From the NCBI GenBank assembly GCA_938004815.1, contig CALKVR010000002.1, positions 1-9,826 of the forward strand: a DNA stretch of 9,826 bases. Direction: 5' to 3'. Made by a program: the position numbers and the translations under genes. The DNA is from an uncultured Polyangiaceae bacterium (GTDB lineage: Bacteria > Myxococcota_A > Polyangia > Polyangiales > Polyangiaceae). A model generated the notes under the pieces. The model did not search any database and was not told the DNA's origin. It was given only the letters and a program-made list of their open reading frames with translations. Below are positions 1-5,903 of the stretch, piece by piece (the first letter of the stretch is position 1; every line of letters begins with the position of its first letter).

Positions 1-4
1 GCCT

Positions 5-38
5 GTCTCGTGGGCTCGGAGATGTGTATAAGAGACAG
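5..38 (+). other. Illumina Nextera adapter (library artefact)
   Basis: The 34 bases match the read-2-side Nextera transposase adapter as I know it: they begin GTCTCGTGGGCTCGG and end with the 19-base mosaic end AGATGTGTATAAGAGACAG. This is synthetic sequence left at a contig end, not genomic DNA. Bases 1-4 (GCCT) precede it, in the position of the i7 index in the full adapter, so they are probably synthetic too. Translation through it gives the peptide MCIRDR, a recurring contaminant in protein databases. Any gene start or regulatory signal called in bases 1-38 is spurious. Confidence 0.97.
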
Positions 39-40
39 GC

Positions 41-1228
41 GCCGTCGCGGTCGCGGTGCTCGTGGGCGGGCCCGCGCTCGCCGACGCGCTCTTCGACTGG
101 CGGGGCCTGATCCCGCTCCTGCTGTTCCCGATCGCGGCGTTCATGATCTGGGTCATCGCGCTCTCGCGCGTGACCGATCGCGCGCGGCGCGAGCGGATGG
201 CGGCGGCCGCCTCCGAGGTGCAGGGCGAGCTCGCCGACATCCGGAACGCCAGCCTGCGCGAGTGGGGCCTGCGCGTCGGCTCGGTCGTGTCCGGGCTCGG
301 CGCGTTCTTCATCGGCCAGTACGTGTTCGAGGGGTACGTCGAGCGCGTCAACCGCAGCGCCACGAGCTACTACGACCGCGTCCACCCCGGCATGCAGCAC
401 TGGTTCCTGCTCATCGCGGTCGGCGTGGTGACGGGGCTGGCGGTCTCGCGGCTCCTCGCGCCCAAGCCCGCGCTGACGTCGGCCGTTCCGGCGACGACCG
501 GTGGCATCTTCGACGACTCGGTCTCGGTCACCGGCTCGATCAGCGTGCGCCAAAAGATCAGCCTGATGTCGCTCCTCTTCGGGTCGATGAGCCGCGACCA
601 GTACGAGCTGCTCGACGGCGGCCAGGCGTTCTGCGCCCGGGCGGCCGAGCGCTCGGGCTTCTTCTCGCGGCTCTTCCTGGGCGGCCGCCGGCCGATCGAT
701 CTCGTCGTCGACGACCTCGGCCACGAGGCCCTCCGCGTTCGCCGCGGCTTTCTCTGGCTGCCGTTCTTCTTCAACCGCGCCACCGTGGCGGTAGAGACGC
801 GCGGCCTCGGGTCCATCGAGCAACGCCTCTCGTTGGTGCGCGAGTACGCGTTGCGCGGGCCCGACGGTGCGGAGCGGTATCAGCTCCGATCCGGTTTGAT
901 CTTCCGGTCGCGGTTCAAGCTGCTCCGCGGCGGCACAGAGGTGGGCGAGGTACTGCGCGTCCGCAAGCCCTGGTACCTCCGGATGTTCACGCCCGCGTGG
1001 CGGCAGCAGGATCACTTCTCGCTCGCGTTTCCTCCGGACGCGTCCCTCGACGACAAGAAGCTCCTCACGGGCTCGGTGTTCTTGATCGACATCACCCATT
1101 TTCCGACGCAGGCCAGCGTTCGGTGGGGGGCGCTCATCCTCTTCGCGCTCCTTTTCGTGCCCGCCGATCCGCCCGAAGACCGCGCGGCTCCCTACGGCGC
1201 CCGCGACTACGACGCGTACGATTACTGA
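41..1228 (+). CDS. Membrane protein with scramblase/LURP-one-like domain, 5' partial
   Basis: The frame is open from the adapter junction, so the true start is lost. A GTG at 56 lies inside an apparent signal-peptide core (AVAVAVLVGGPALADA, likely cut after ALA) and is probably not the start. Counting from that GTG as residue 1, hydrophobic segments lie at about 18-37, 73-91 and 115-134. A soluble part follows from about 165 to 350, and a last hydrophobic stretch (WGALILFALLFVP) at 357-369, before an acidic, Tyr-rich tail ending DYDAYDY. The soluble part alternates beta-strand-like stretches (LVVDDLGHEALRVRR, ATVAVETRGLGSIEQ, YQLRSGLIFRSRFKL, EVGEVLRVRKPWYLRMF). It ends with LLTGSVFLIDITHFP, which resembles the C-terminal strand and helix of phospholipid scramblases and LURP-one-related proteins. 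A role at the membrane, perhaps lipid-related, is inference; the fold call rests on pattern memory. The TetR gene starts 73 bases downstream on the same strand. Confidence 0.75.
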   Translation, partial: AVAVAVLVGGPALADALFDWRGLIPLLLFPIAAFMIWVIALSRVTDRARRERMAAAASEVQGELADIRNASLREWGLRVGSVVSGLGAFFIGQYVFEGYVERVNRSATSYYDRVHPGMQHWFLLIAVGVVTGLAVSRLLAPKPALTSAVPATTGGIFDDSVSVTGSISVRQKISLMSLLFGSMSRDQYELLDGGQAFCARAAERSGFFSRLFLGGRRPIDLVVDDLGHEALRVRRGFLWLPFFFNRATVAVETRGLGSIEQRLSLVREYALRGPDGAERYQLRSGLIFRSRFKLLRGGTEVGEVLRVRKPWYLRMFTPAWRQQDHFSLAFPPDASLDDKKLLTGSVFLIDITHFPTQASVRWGALILFALLFVPADPPEDRAAPYGARDYDAYDY

Positions 1229-1301
1229 CCTCGGGACCTCCGCCGAGCGGGCGTTTGCCTGCTAGCGTGTGCCGACCGGCCAGCCGGCCGGCCCATCGAC
1301 C

Positions 1302-1967
1302 ATGGCTCGCCCCCGCACGCGCCGCAGCCCGACCAGCACGAGGAACCTCGATCGCGCCGCCGACTGGACGAACCCGCGCGTGGTCCAGATCCTCGACGCC
1401 GCGTCGCGCTGCTTCGAGAAGTCGGGCTTCGCGAACACGACGGTTCAAGAGATCGCCGACGAGGCCGGGATGACCAAGTCGATGATCCACTACTACTTCG
1501 AGAACAAGCAGGCGCTCATCGGCGAGCTCCAGGCGTTCGTCTACGAGCGCTACCTGCGCAAGGTGCAGACGCGCCTCCTCGAGCTGGGCTCGGGCACCGA
1601 AGGCCGCGCGCACGAGGCGCTCATGCAGGCGTTCGAGATCGTGCGCGACAAGAGCTTCCTGCGACTTCAGCTCGAGCTGCTGGCCGAAGCCGGCCGCGAC
1701 CCCGAGATCATGAAGCGGCTCGCGGCGCTCCAGGCCCGGTCGCGCGGCGTCGTGGCCGAGGGCGTGAACGCCGTCCTGGGGAGCAGGGCGGAGACGCTCC
1801 CCATCTCGAAAGACGTGCTCTCGGCGCTCATCTCGGCCGTGCTGCACGGGCTGCGCGTGTTCGAGTACGTGGAGGGCGAGGCTGCGCCCACACAAGAGGC
1901 CTACGAGCTCTTCATCGGGCTCTTGATGATCGGGATGAAGGCGGTTTCTCCCGAGGAGTCGGCGTGA
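1302..1967 (+). CDS. TetR/AcrR-family transcriptional regulator
   Basis: A 221-residue protein of normal length for TetR repressors. The N-terminal DNA-binding domain spans about residues 24-72. Its helix-turn-helix is TVQEIADEAGMTKSMIHYYF (47-66), followed by ENKQALIGEL, the classic TetR signature. Residues 75-215 are helical and variable and would hold the ligand pocket and dimer interface; the ligand cannot be read from sequence. I chose ATG 1302; an in-frame GTG at 1269 would add 11 residues of low-complexity Pro/Gly/Ser, and neither start has a convincing ribosome binding site. Family members usually repress their own gene and a neighbour. The upstream membrane protein gene (73 bases away, same strand) and the convergent gene ending at 1972 are the local candidates, but I see no clear operator palindrome in the 1229-1301 gap. 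Confidence 0.93.
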   Translation: MARPRTRRSPTSTRNLDRAADWTNPRVVQILDAASRCFEKSGFANTTVQEIADEAGMTKSMIHYYFENKQALIGELQAFVYERYLRKVQTRLLELGSGTEGRAHEALMQAFEIVRDKSFLRLQLELLAEAGRDPEIMKRLAALQARSRGVVAEGVNAVLGSRAETLPISKDVLSALISAVLHGLRVFEYVEGEAAPTQEAYELFIGLLMIGMKAVSPEESA

Positions 1968-1971
1968 CGCG

Positions 1972-2376
1972 TCAGCCGCTCATCCGGTAGCGAGCTCCGA
2001 CCGCACGCTGCGGATCGAGCTCGATCTTGCAGTGCAGCCCCGAGCGCGTCCGACGGCGCTGCTCGACCGCGGGCTGCTCGACCACCGGCTCGTCGAGCTC
2101 ACCGAACCAGGGCTCGTCGGCCGGAGGAAAGTCGCTCGCCCGAAGGAGCCTCTGCGCCCTGGCGAGGAGGTCGGACACGAAGTCTTCGGAGACCAGACCG
2201 CGCAGGCCGGTCAGCTCTCGCACCTCGGACTCGAGGCGGCTCGCGAAGACCTCGTAGGCGAGGCGCTTGCGGCCCAGATCGGTCAGCTCGTCGGCGATCG
2301 CGAGGATGATCTCGTCCCATTCGAGCTCGGTGACGGGCCGGCTCGAGATCTCGGCTGCGGCGTGCTTCTTGTCCAC
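1972..2376 (-). CDS. Hypothetical small helical protein
   Basis: I do not recognise the family. From GTG 2376 it gives 134 residues. After a charged start (VDKKHAAAEIS), about residues 15-80 are strongly helical and acidic (ELEWDEIILAIADELTDLG, RLAYEVFASRLESEVRELTG, EDFVSDLLARAQRLLRAS). A Pro/Glu-rich linker and a short basic tail ending RYRMSG follow. It has no signal peptide or membrane segment, so it is probably cytoplasmic. The frame stays open up to an ATG at 2517, but codons upstream of 2376 lose the G/C third-position bias (cca, tct, act, gtt, cct, aat, cga), whereas those downstream keep it. I therefore place the start at 2376, although no good ribosome binding site is visible. Its stop lies four bases from the TetR stop, tail to tail, and a pair of palindromes sits 49-75 bases upstream of its start. 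Confidence 0.72.
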   Translation of the reverse strand: MDKKHAAAEISSRPVTELEWDEIILAIADELTDLGRKRLAYEVFASRLESEVRELTGLRGLVSEDFVSDLLARAQRLLRASDFPPADEPWFGELDEPVVEQPAVEQRRRTRSGLHCKIELDPQRAVGARYRMSG

Positions 2377-2424
2377 GGCGTGCGATTGAGCAAGAGCGAT
2401 GCCGCCGCACTTTCCGGCAGATTT

Positions 2425-2451
2425 CGCGATCGCGCGGTCTCGATTCGAGAC
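2425..2451. promoter_or_regulatory. Paired perfect palindromes, candidate operator
   Basis: Two perfect palindromes lie almost side by side. CGCGATCGCG is at 2425-2434, and GTCTCGATTCGAGAC (7+1+7) is at 2437-2451. They sit in the stretch 2377-2554 that has lost coding-type codon bias, 49-75 bases upstream of the GTG of the small minus-strand gene, where a repressor or activator site would be expected. No -10/-35 pair is convincing around them. Binding by a dimeric regulator is inference only; a GC-rich genome produces such palindromes by chance fairly often, though the 15-base one less so. Confidence 0.3.
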
Positions 2452-2528
2452 AACGGTCCGCCGAGGCTGAACGAGAGTCCACGACTGAGATGGGGCTGGC
2501 GACCGCCGCCACGCCATGGCGCCGAATC

Positions 2529-2554
2529 CGCCAGGGATCTCGAGGGCTCTGGCG
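2529..2554 (-). terminator. Hairpin just after the propeller lipoprotein stop
   Basis: CGCCAG (2529-2534) is complementary to CTGGCG (2549-2554), and a G-T and a G-C pair extend the stem inward. On the minus strand the hairpin begins directly after the TAG stop at 2557-2555. There is no T run after it in that direction, so it is not a standard intrinsic terminator. It may be a Rho-assisted or mRNA 3'-end stabilising hairpin. Confidence 0.3.
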
Positions 2555-3679
2555 CTATTTGTTCACGCGGAAGACCTGCCCGCCGATGAAGCTGGTCCAG
2601 TAGATCGCCGCCGCGTCGGTGGCGATGCCGGTCGGCCCGACCTGGGCGGTCGCGTGCTCGACCAGCGCGGCACCGTCGCTGTCGGCGGACATCACGGTGC
2701 CGACCGGCCCGCCGCCATAGAACTCCTGGGTCCAGTAGACGCGCTCCCCCTCGGTGAAGACCCCCCAGCACTCGGTACCGTCCCCGATGACCGAAGACGT
2801 CGTGGAGCCGAACGCCTGGTAGCGGATCGCCGCCTCACCGAAGGCGCACCAGACGGCGCCCGACGGCGTGACGGCGATCTGAAACGCGGGCGCGGCCGCA
2901 GCGTCGTAAAAGAGCGACGCCGCGCCGCCGGTCACGGGCACCCGGTGCACGTCACCCGTCGTGGCGTCGGTGAAGAAGAGCTCGTTGCCGCCGAGGGTGA
3001 TCGCCTCGGGGTTCTGGAGCCCGACCACGAGGGGAACGGGGTCGGCCGCCCCCGCCTTGTCGACGGCGAAGATCGTCCCCTGCGTGCTGGCGACGAAGTA
3101 GACCTGATCGCCGACCACCAGGTCGGTGGGACCGAGCACGCCCGTCGCGATCAGCGACGGCGCTTCGGAGCCGTCGGCCTTGACCCTCCCGATCGAGTCG
3201 CCGGCGCGGTTGGTCCAGTAGAGATAACCCTCGCTGAGCTCGAGGTCCCAGGGCCCAGTCTGCATGCCAGCGAGGACGGTCGGCTCCGTCCCGTCCTTGT
3301 TCACTCGTCGCACGTCGCCGCCACCGATCGTGGCGCCGGCGTGGTTCACCCAGTAGACGTGATCATCGTCGACCGCGATCCCGCGAGGCTCGGAGAGCGC
3401 GCTCACGAGGACGACGGGCTGGCACTTCGCGTCCTCGCAGAGGCCATCGCACGCATGGAAGCACGCGCCGCAATGGTCGGGGCTGGTCGTCAGATCGGCG
3501 TCGCAGCCGCCCTCGCCCGAGCTCGTGCTCGACGTCGCGACGCTGCTCGAGCCCGAGGCGGACGACGCGGTGCTCGTCGTTGCGCCGCCCGCGCCGCCCG
3601 CTCCGCCCCCGCCCACGAAGAGGGGCGCGTCGATGCAAGCCGAAGCGGCCAGAACGACCCAGGCCAAGCGAGCACGCAC
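2555..3679 (-). CDS. Lipoprotein with Cys cluster and YWTN-type beta-propeller
   Basis: A 374-residue predicted surface lipoprotein. The N-terminus MRARLAWVVLAASAC is a lipoprotein signal with Cys15 as lipidated residue; the lipobox (ASAC) is slightly atypical. A Gly/Ser/Thr linker (about 22-57) would tether the rest to the membrane. A Cys cluster follows (C59, C70, C73, C77, C81, C86; core HCGACFHACDGLC), of a type common in myxobacterial exported proteins. From about 95 to 374 come six or seven repeats of 35-50 residues with YW, YF or FF cores (DDDHVYWVN, EGYLYWTN, GDQVYFVAS, GNELFFTD, GERVYWTQ, AAIYWTS), each usually followed by a strand ending in RV or AV plus a D/K/G turn. This fits a single YWTD/NHL-like propeller. 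The ligand is unknown. The GTG start is forced: an in-frame TAG lies 12 bases upstream. The gene is divergent from the TPR-PEGA gene. Confidence 0.88.
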   Translation of the reverse strand: MRARLAWVVLAASACIDAPLFVGGGGAGGAGGATTSTASSASGSSSVATSSTSSGEGGCDADLTTSPDHCGACFHACDGLCEDAKCQPVVLVSALSEPRGIAVDDDHVYWVNHAGATIGGGDVRRVNKDGTEPTVLAGMQTGPWDLELSEGYLYWTNRAGDSIGRVKADGSEAPSLIATGVLGPTDLVVGDQVYFVASTQGTIFAVDKAGAADPVPLVVGLQNPEAITLGGNELFFTDATTGDVHRVPVTGGAASLFYDAAAAPAFQIAVTPSGAVWCAFGEAAIRYQAFGSTTSSVIGDGTECWGVFTEGERVYWTQEFYGGGPVGTVMSADSDGAALVEHATAQVGPTGIATDAAAIYWTSFIGGQVFRVNK

Positions 3680-3786
3680 GGGGCCATTCTACACGGGGAG
3701 GTCGGCGCGCGCGCACCGCGACGAATCGATGCTCGGAGCGATCCTGCAAGTTCTCCTCGCCCCGCGACGCTGCTAAGCGGTACGCC
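3680..3786. promoter_or_regulatory. Divergent intergenic region
   Basis: These 107 bases separate two divergently transcribed genes for exported proteins, so both promoters should lie here. On the minus strand TAGAAT (3691-3686) resembles a -10 box and ends only six bases before the lipoprotein GTG, which would make that mRNA nearly leaderless. No -35 match is seen at the expected spacing. On the plus side no clear promoter or ribosome binding site precedes ATG 3787. Confidence 0.35.
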
Positions 3787-5106
3787 ATGTCGAACCGGTG
3801 GGCGGCATTCGAGGGCATGAGGGCCTGGCGAGAGCGCGCCTTCGTCGTCCTCGCCGTCGCGACCGTCGCGTCGGCGACCGCGCCCGCAGCCGCGCAGCCC
3901 GGACAGCCGCCGCAAGACGCGACCGTGAAAGAGGTCGCGCGCCAGCGCTACGCCGCCGGGGTCAAGGCCTTCGACGCGGGCCAGTTCGAGGACGCGCGTG
4001 TCGCTTTCCTCGAAGCGTACAAGCTCACCCAGGCCCCCGGCATCCTGCTCAACCTCGGCATCAGCGAGCTGCGCACGAACCGCGTCGCCGAGGGCGGCAA
4101 CCACCTCTTGAGGTTCCTTCGCGACTACGCCGACGCGACGCCCGAAGAGCGAGCGAGCGCGCAGGCGAGCCTCGAAGAGTGCAAGCGCAAGGCATCGCTC
4201 ATCGAGGTCCACGTCGACGCACCGGGCGCCGAAGTGACCCTCGACGGCGCGCTCGTCGGCAAAGCGCCGCTCGCGGATCCGGTGTTCGTCGAGCCCGGCC
4301 CCCACGAGCTCGCCGCCAGCGATGGGAGCAACAACGCGACCGCACGCGTCGACGCGAAGCGCGGCCAGAGCGTCAAGGCGTCGCTGCGCCTCCGTACGAC
4401 CGTCGGCGGCGTCGGCGAGTCGTGCCGCGCCAGGAGCGACTGCGAGGGCGGCCTCAAGTGCCTGGGCAACGTGTGTCGCGACGAGCTCTGGGGCTCGACG
4501 TGCCGCGAGAGCGGCGACTGCGGGCCGCGGCTCGCGTGCATCGATCAGGTCTGCGGCGTGCCTGGCGAGGCGCGCGACCGGCGCGGCGAGCAGCCGGTCG
4601 CCGCGCCCGACGAGCCCGACGCGCCGCCGCGCGGGTTCGACGGCGCGCGGCCCCACATCGGCGTGATGCTCGGTGGCGGGCCGACCCACACCGACAACAC
4701 CAACCTCGGCACCGAGGGCAGCCTGCTCTTCTCGATCAAGGGCGGCGTGCTCCTCGATCGGGCCGAGCTCGGCCTCGAGTTCTCGCCCGCCTCGTTCGTG
4801 CTCGCGTTCGGCCCGGACCTGCCGATGGTCCAGCTGAACGCCTACGTCGGCTACCACGCCGAGCTGGCCGGTCCCGTCTCGTGGCCGCTCCGCTTCGGGG
4901 TCGGCTTCAGCCACTTCGCCCCCGCCGGCGGGCAGACCGACGACATCACGCTCGAGGGACGAGCCGATCTCGTCGGCGTCTCGATCCTCGTCGATCCCAT
5001 CTTGCTCGATTTCTTCGTCCCCTCGTTTCGCGTGAACTCCAACCTCGATCGGGCGCACTTCTTCACCTACGTCTTCGGCGTGGGCGCCTCGTGGCTGCCG
5101 ATCTGA
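3787..5106 (+). CDS. Exported TPR-PEGA protein with duplicated Cys module and C-terminal barrel
   Basis: A 439-residue predicted envelope protein. A signal peptide core lies at about 18-36 (FVVLAVATVASATAPAAAQ). An alternative ATG at 3820 (residue 11, MRAWRER...) would give a more ordinary signal, and neither start has a good ribosome binding site. Residues 47-115 are TPR-like (YAAGVKAFDAGQFEDARVAF, then a second helix pair). Residues 138-203 form a PEGA-like beta domain (IEVHVDAPGAEVTLDGALVG, then PGPHELAAS). A Cys-rich part has two units with identical spacing: C213-x5-C219-x5-C225-x4-C230 and C239-x5-C245-x5-C251-x4-C256. After an acidic Pro-rich linker, about 289-439 looks like amphipathic strands of a small outer-membrane barrel, ending in GVGASWLPI. 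PEGA domains are surface or cell-wall modules; the exact role is unknown. It is divergent from the propeller lipoprotein and 53 bases ahead of the sigma gene. Confidence 0.88.
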   Translation: MSNRWAAFEGMRAWRERAFVVLAVATVASATAPAAAQPGQPPQDATVKEVARQRYAAGVKAFDAGQFEDARVAFLEAYKLTQAPGILLNLGISELRTNRVAEGGNHLLRFLRDYADATPEERASAQASLEECKRKASLIEVHVDAPGAEVTLDGALVGKAPLADPVFVEPGPHELAASDGSNNATARVDAKRGQSVKASLRLRTTVGGVGESCRARSDCEGGLKCLGNVCRDELWGSTCRESGDCGPRLACIDQVCGVPGEARDRRGEQPVAAPDEPDAPPRGFDGARPHIGVMLGGGPTHTDNTNLGTEGSLLFSIKGGVLLDRAELGLEFSPASFVLAFGPDLPMVQLNAYVGYHAELAGPVSWPLRFGVGFSHFAPAGGQTDDITLEGRADLVGVSILVDPILLDFFVPSFRVNSNLDRAHFFTYVFGVGASWLPI

Positions 5107-5159
5107 CCGCCGCCGCCGAACGGCTTGAGCGCAGGCCGAACAGGCCGCAAGATGGCCGA

Positions 5160-5873
5160 GTGTTCCCCGAAACGCGGCTCTCCGTGGTGGCTCGCGCCGT
5201 CGGCGCCGACCCGAAACAGCGCGCCGCCTCGCTCGAGCTCCTCGCGCGATCGTACTACCGGCCGATCTACGCGCACCTGCGGTGCAAGTGGCGCCTGTCG
5301 GCGACTGACGCCGAGGACATGACCCAGGCGTTCTTCGTGAGCGTCGCCGAGCGCGACGTGTTCGCCTCGTTCTCGCCCGAACGCGCGCGCTTTCGCACGT
5401 TCGTCCGCGCGTGCGTCGACCACCTCGCCGAGGACGAGCTTCGCGCCAAGACGCGTCTCAAGCGCGGCGGAGGCAAGAAGCACGTCTCTTTCGACTTCAC
5501 GGGCGTCGAGTCGGCCATCGGCCCGACCGTCGGGTCCGCCGCCGACGACGCCTTCGACCGCGAGTGGACGCGGGTCCTCGTATCGATGGGCATCGAAGAG
5601 CTGAAGACGCGCCTCGCCGCGGCAGGCAAGGCTCGCTACTTCACCGTGTTCGAGCGCTTCGATCTCGCCCCCGACGCTCGGCCCTCCTACGCCGCGATCG
5701 CCGAGGAGCTCTCGATCTCGGTGTACGACGTGACCAACTACCTCCACGCCGCCCGAAAAGAGCTGAAAAGGGCGATCGCCGATCAGCTCCGCAACCTGAC
5801 CGCCTCCGAGGCCGAGCTGCGCGAAGAGGCCGAAGCGCTCGGGATGACGAAGATGATCGGCCGCCTCAAATGA
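5160..5873 (+). CDS. ECF-like RNA polymerase sigma factor
   Basis: A 237-residue sigma-70-family protein of the type starting FPET..SVV, frequent in myxobacteria and other complex bacteria. Region 2 spans about residues 24-95: SYYRPIYAHLRCKWRLSATD, then AEDMTQAFF (the DAED.TQ.FF signature that contacts core polymerase), then RFRTFVRACVDHLAEDE. A basic Gly-rich linker (RLKRGGGKKHVSFDF) follows. Region 4 (about 140-208) holds a helix-turn-helix, YAAIAEELSISVYDVTNYLH (177-196), for -35 recognition. I chose GTG 5160 because it precedes the conserved FPET start; an ATG at 5152 is out of frame and the next ATG in frame is inside region 2. No recognisable anti-sigma factor or Ser/Thr kinase lies next to it in this window. 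The stop codon lies inside a hairpin, and an unknown gene starts 30 bases later. Confidence 0.9.
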   Translation: MFPETRLSVVARAVGADPKQRAASLELLARSYYRPIYAHLRCKWRLSATDAEDMTQAFFVSVAERDVFASFSPERARFRTFVRACVDHLAEDELRAKTRLKRGGGKKHVSFDFTGVESAIGPTVGSAADDAFDREWTRVLVSMGIEELKTRLAAAGKARYFTVFERFDLAPDARPSYAAIAEELSISVYDVTNYLHAARKELKRAIADQLRNLTASEAELREEAEALGMTKMIGRLK

Positions 5874-5877
5874 GGCG
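5862..5877 (+). other. Perfect inverted repeat across the sigma gene stop codon
   Basis: CGCCTCA (5862-5868) and TGAGGCG (5871-5877) are exact reverse complements separated by AA. In RNA this gives a six-pair stem with an AAAT loop, and it contains the last sense codons and the TGA stop of the sigma gene. No T run follows, so it is not a standard terminator. It may stabilise the upstream message or influence coupling to the next gene. Confidence 0.4.
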
Positions 5878-5879
5878 CA

Positions 5880-5902
5880 GCGGGCCTCGTAAGGGTGCCC
5901 GC
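5880..5902 (+). promoter_or_regulatory. Hairpin presenting the ribosome binding site of the unknown gene
   Basis: GCGGGC (5880-5885) pairs with GCCCGC (5897-5902), leaving an 11-base loop at 5886-5896. The loop contains AAGGG (5891-5895), the best ribosome binding site for ATG 5904, spaced eight bases. The stem closes two bases before the ATG. The pairing is directly visible; any effect on translation is inference. Confidence 0.4.
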
Positions 5903-5903
5903 G

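Noticed and set aside
10..1473. Long plus-strand frame starting in the first bases (487 residues)
   Set aside because: It begins inside the adapter, is Arg/Pro/Ala-rich low complexity, and overlaps the membrane protein and TetR genes in another frame.
2377..2517. N-terminal extension of the small minus-strand gene to ATG 2517
   Set aside because: Third codon positions lose their G/C bias there and the residues look random, so I treat it as intergenic.
2032..2589. Plus-strand frame opposite the small helical gene
   Set aside because: It has no recognisable motif, runs across the palindromic gap into the 3' end of the lipoprotein gene, and its third-position bias is weaker than that of the minus frame.
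2516..3820. Plus-strand frame (434 residues) opposite the propeller lipoprotein
   Set aside because: The minus strand shows a lipobox, Cys cluster and YWTN repeats; the plus frame is a shadow rich in Arg, Gly and Asp.
3490..5058. Long minus-strand frame (522 residues) opposite the PEGA and lipoprotein genes
   Set aside because: Long open antisense frames are expected in GC-rich DNA. The plus-strand protein has signal peptide, PEGA and Cys-repeat features, while this one has only repetitive Arg/Ala/Glu/Val text.
5152..5154. ATG just before the sigma gene
   Set aside because: It is out of frame with the conserved FPET start; it opens only a short frame.
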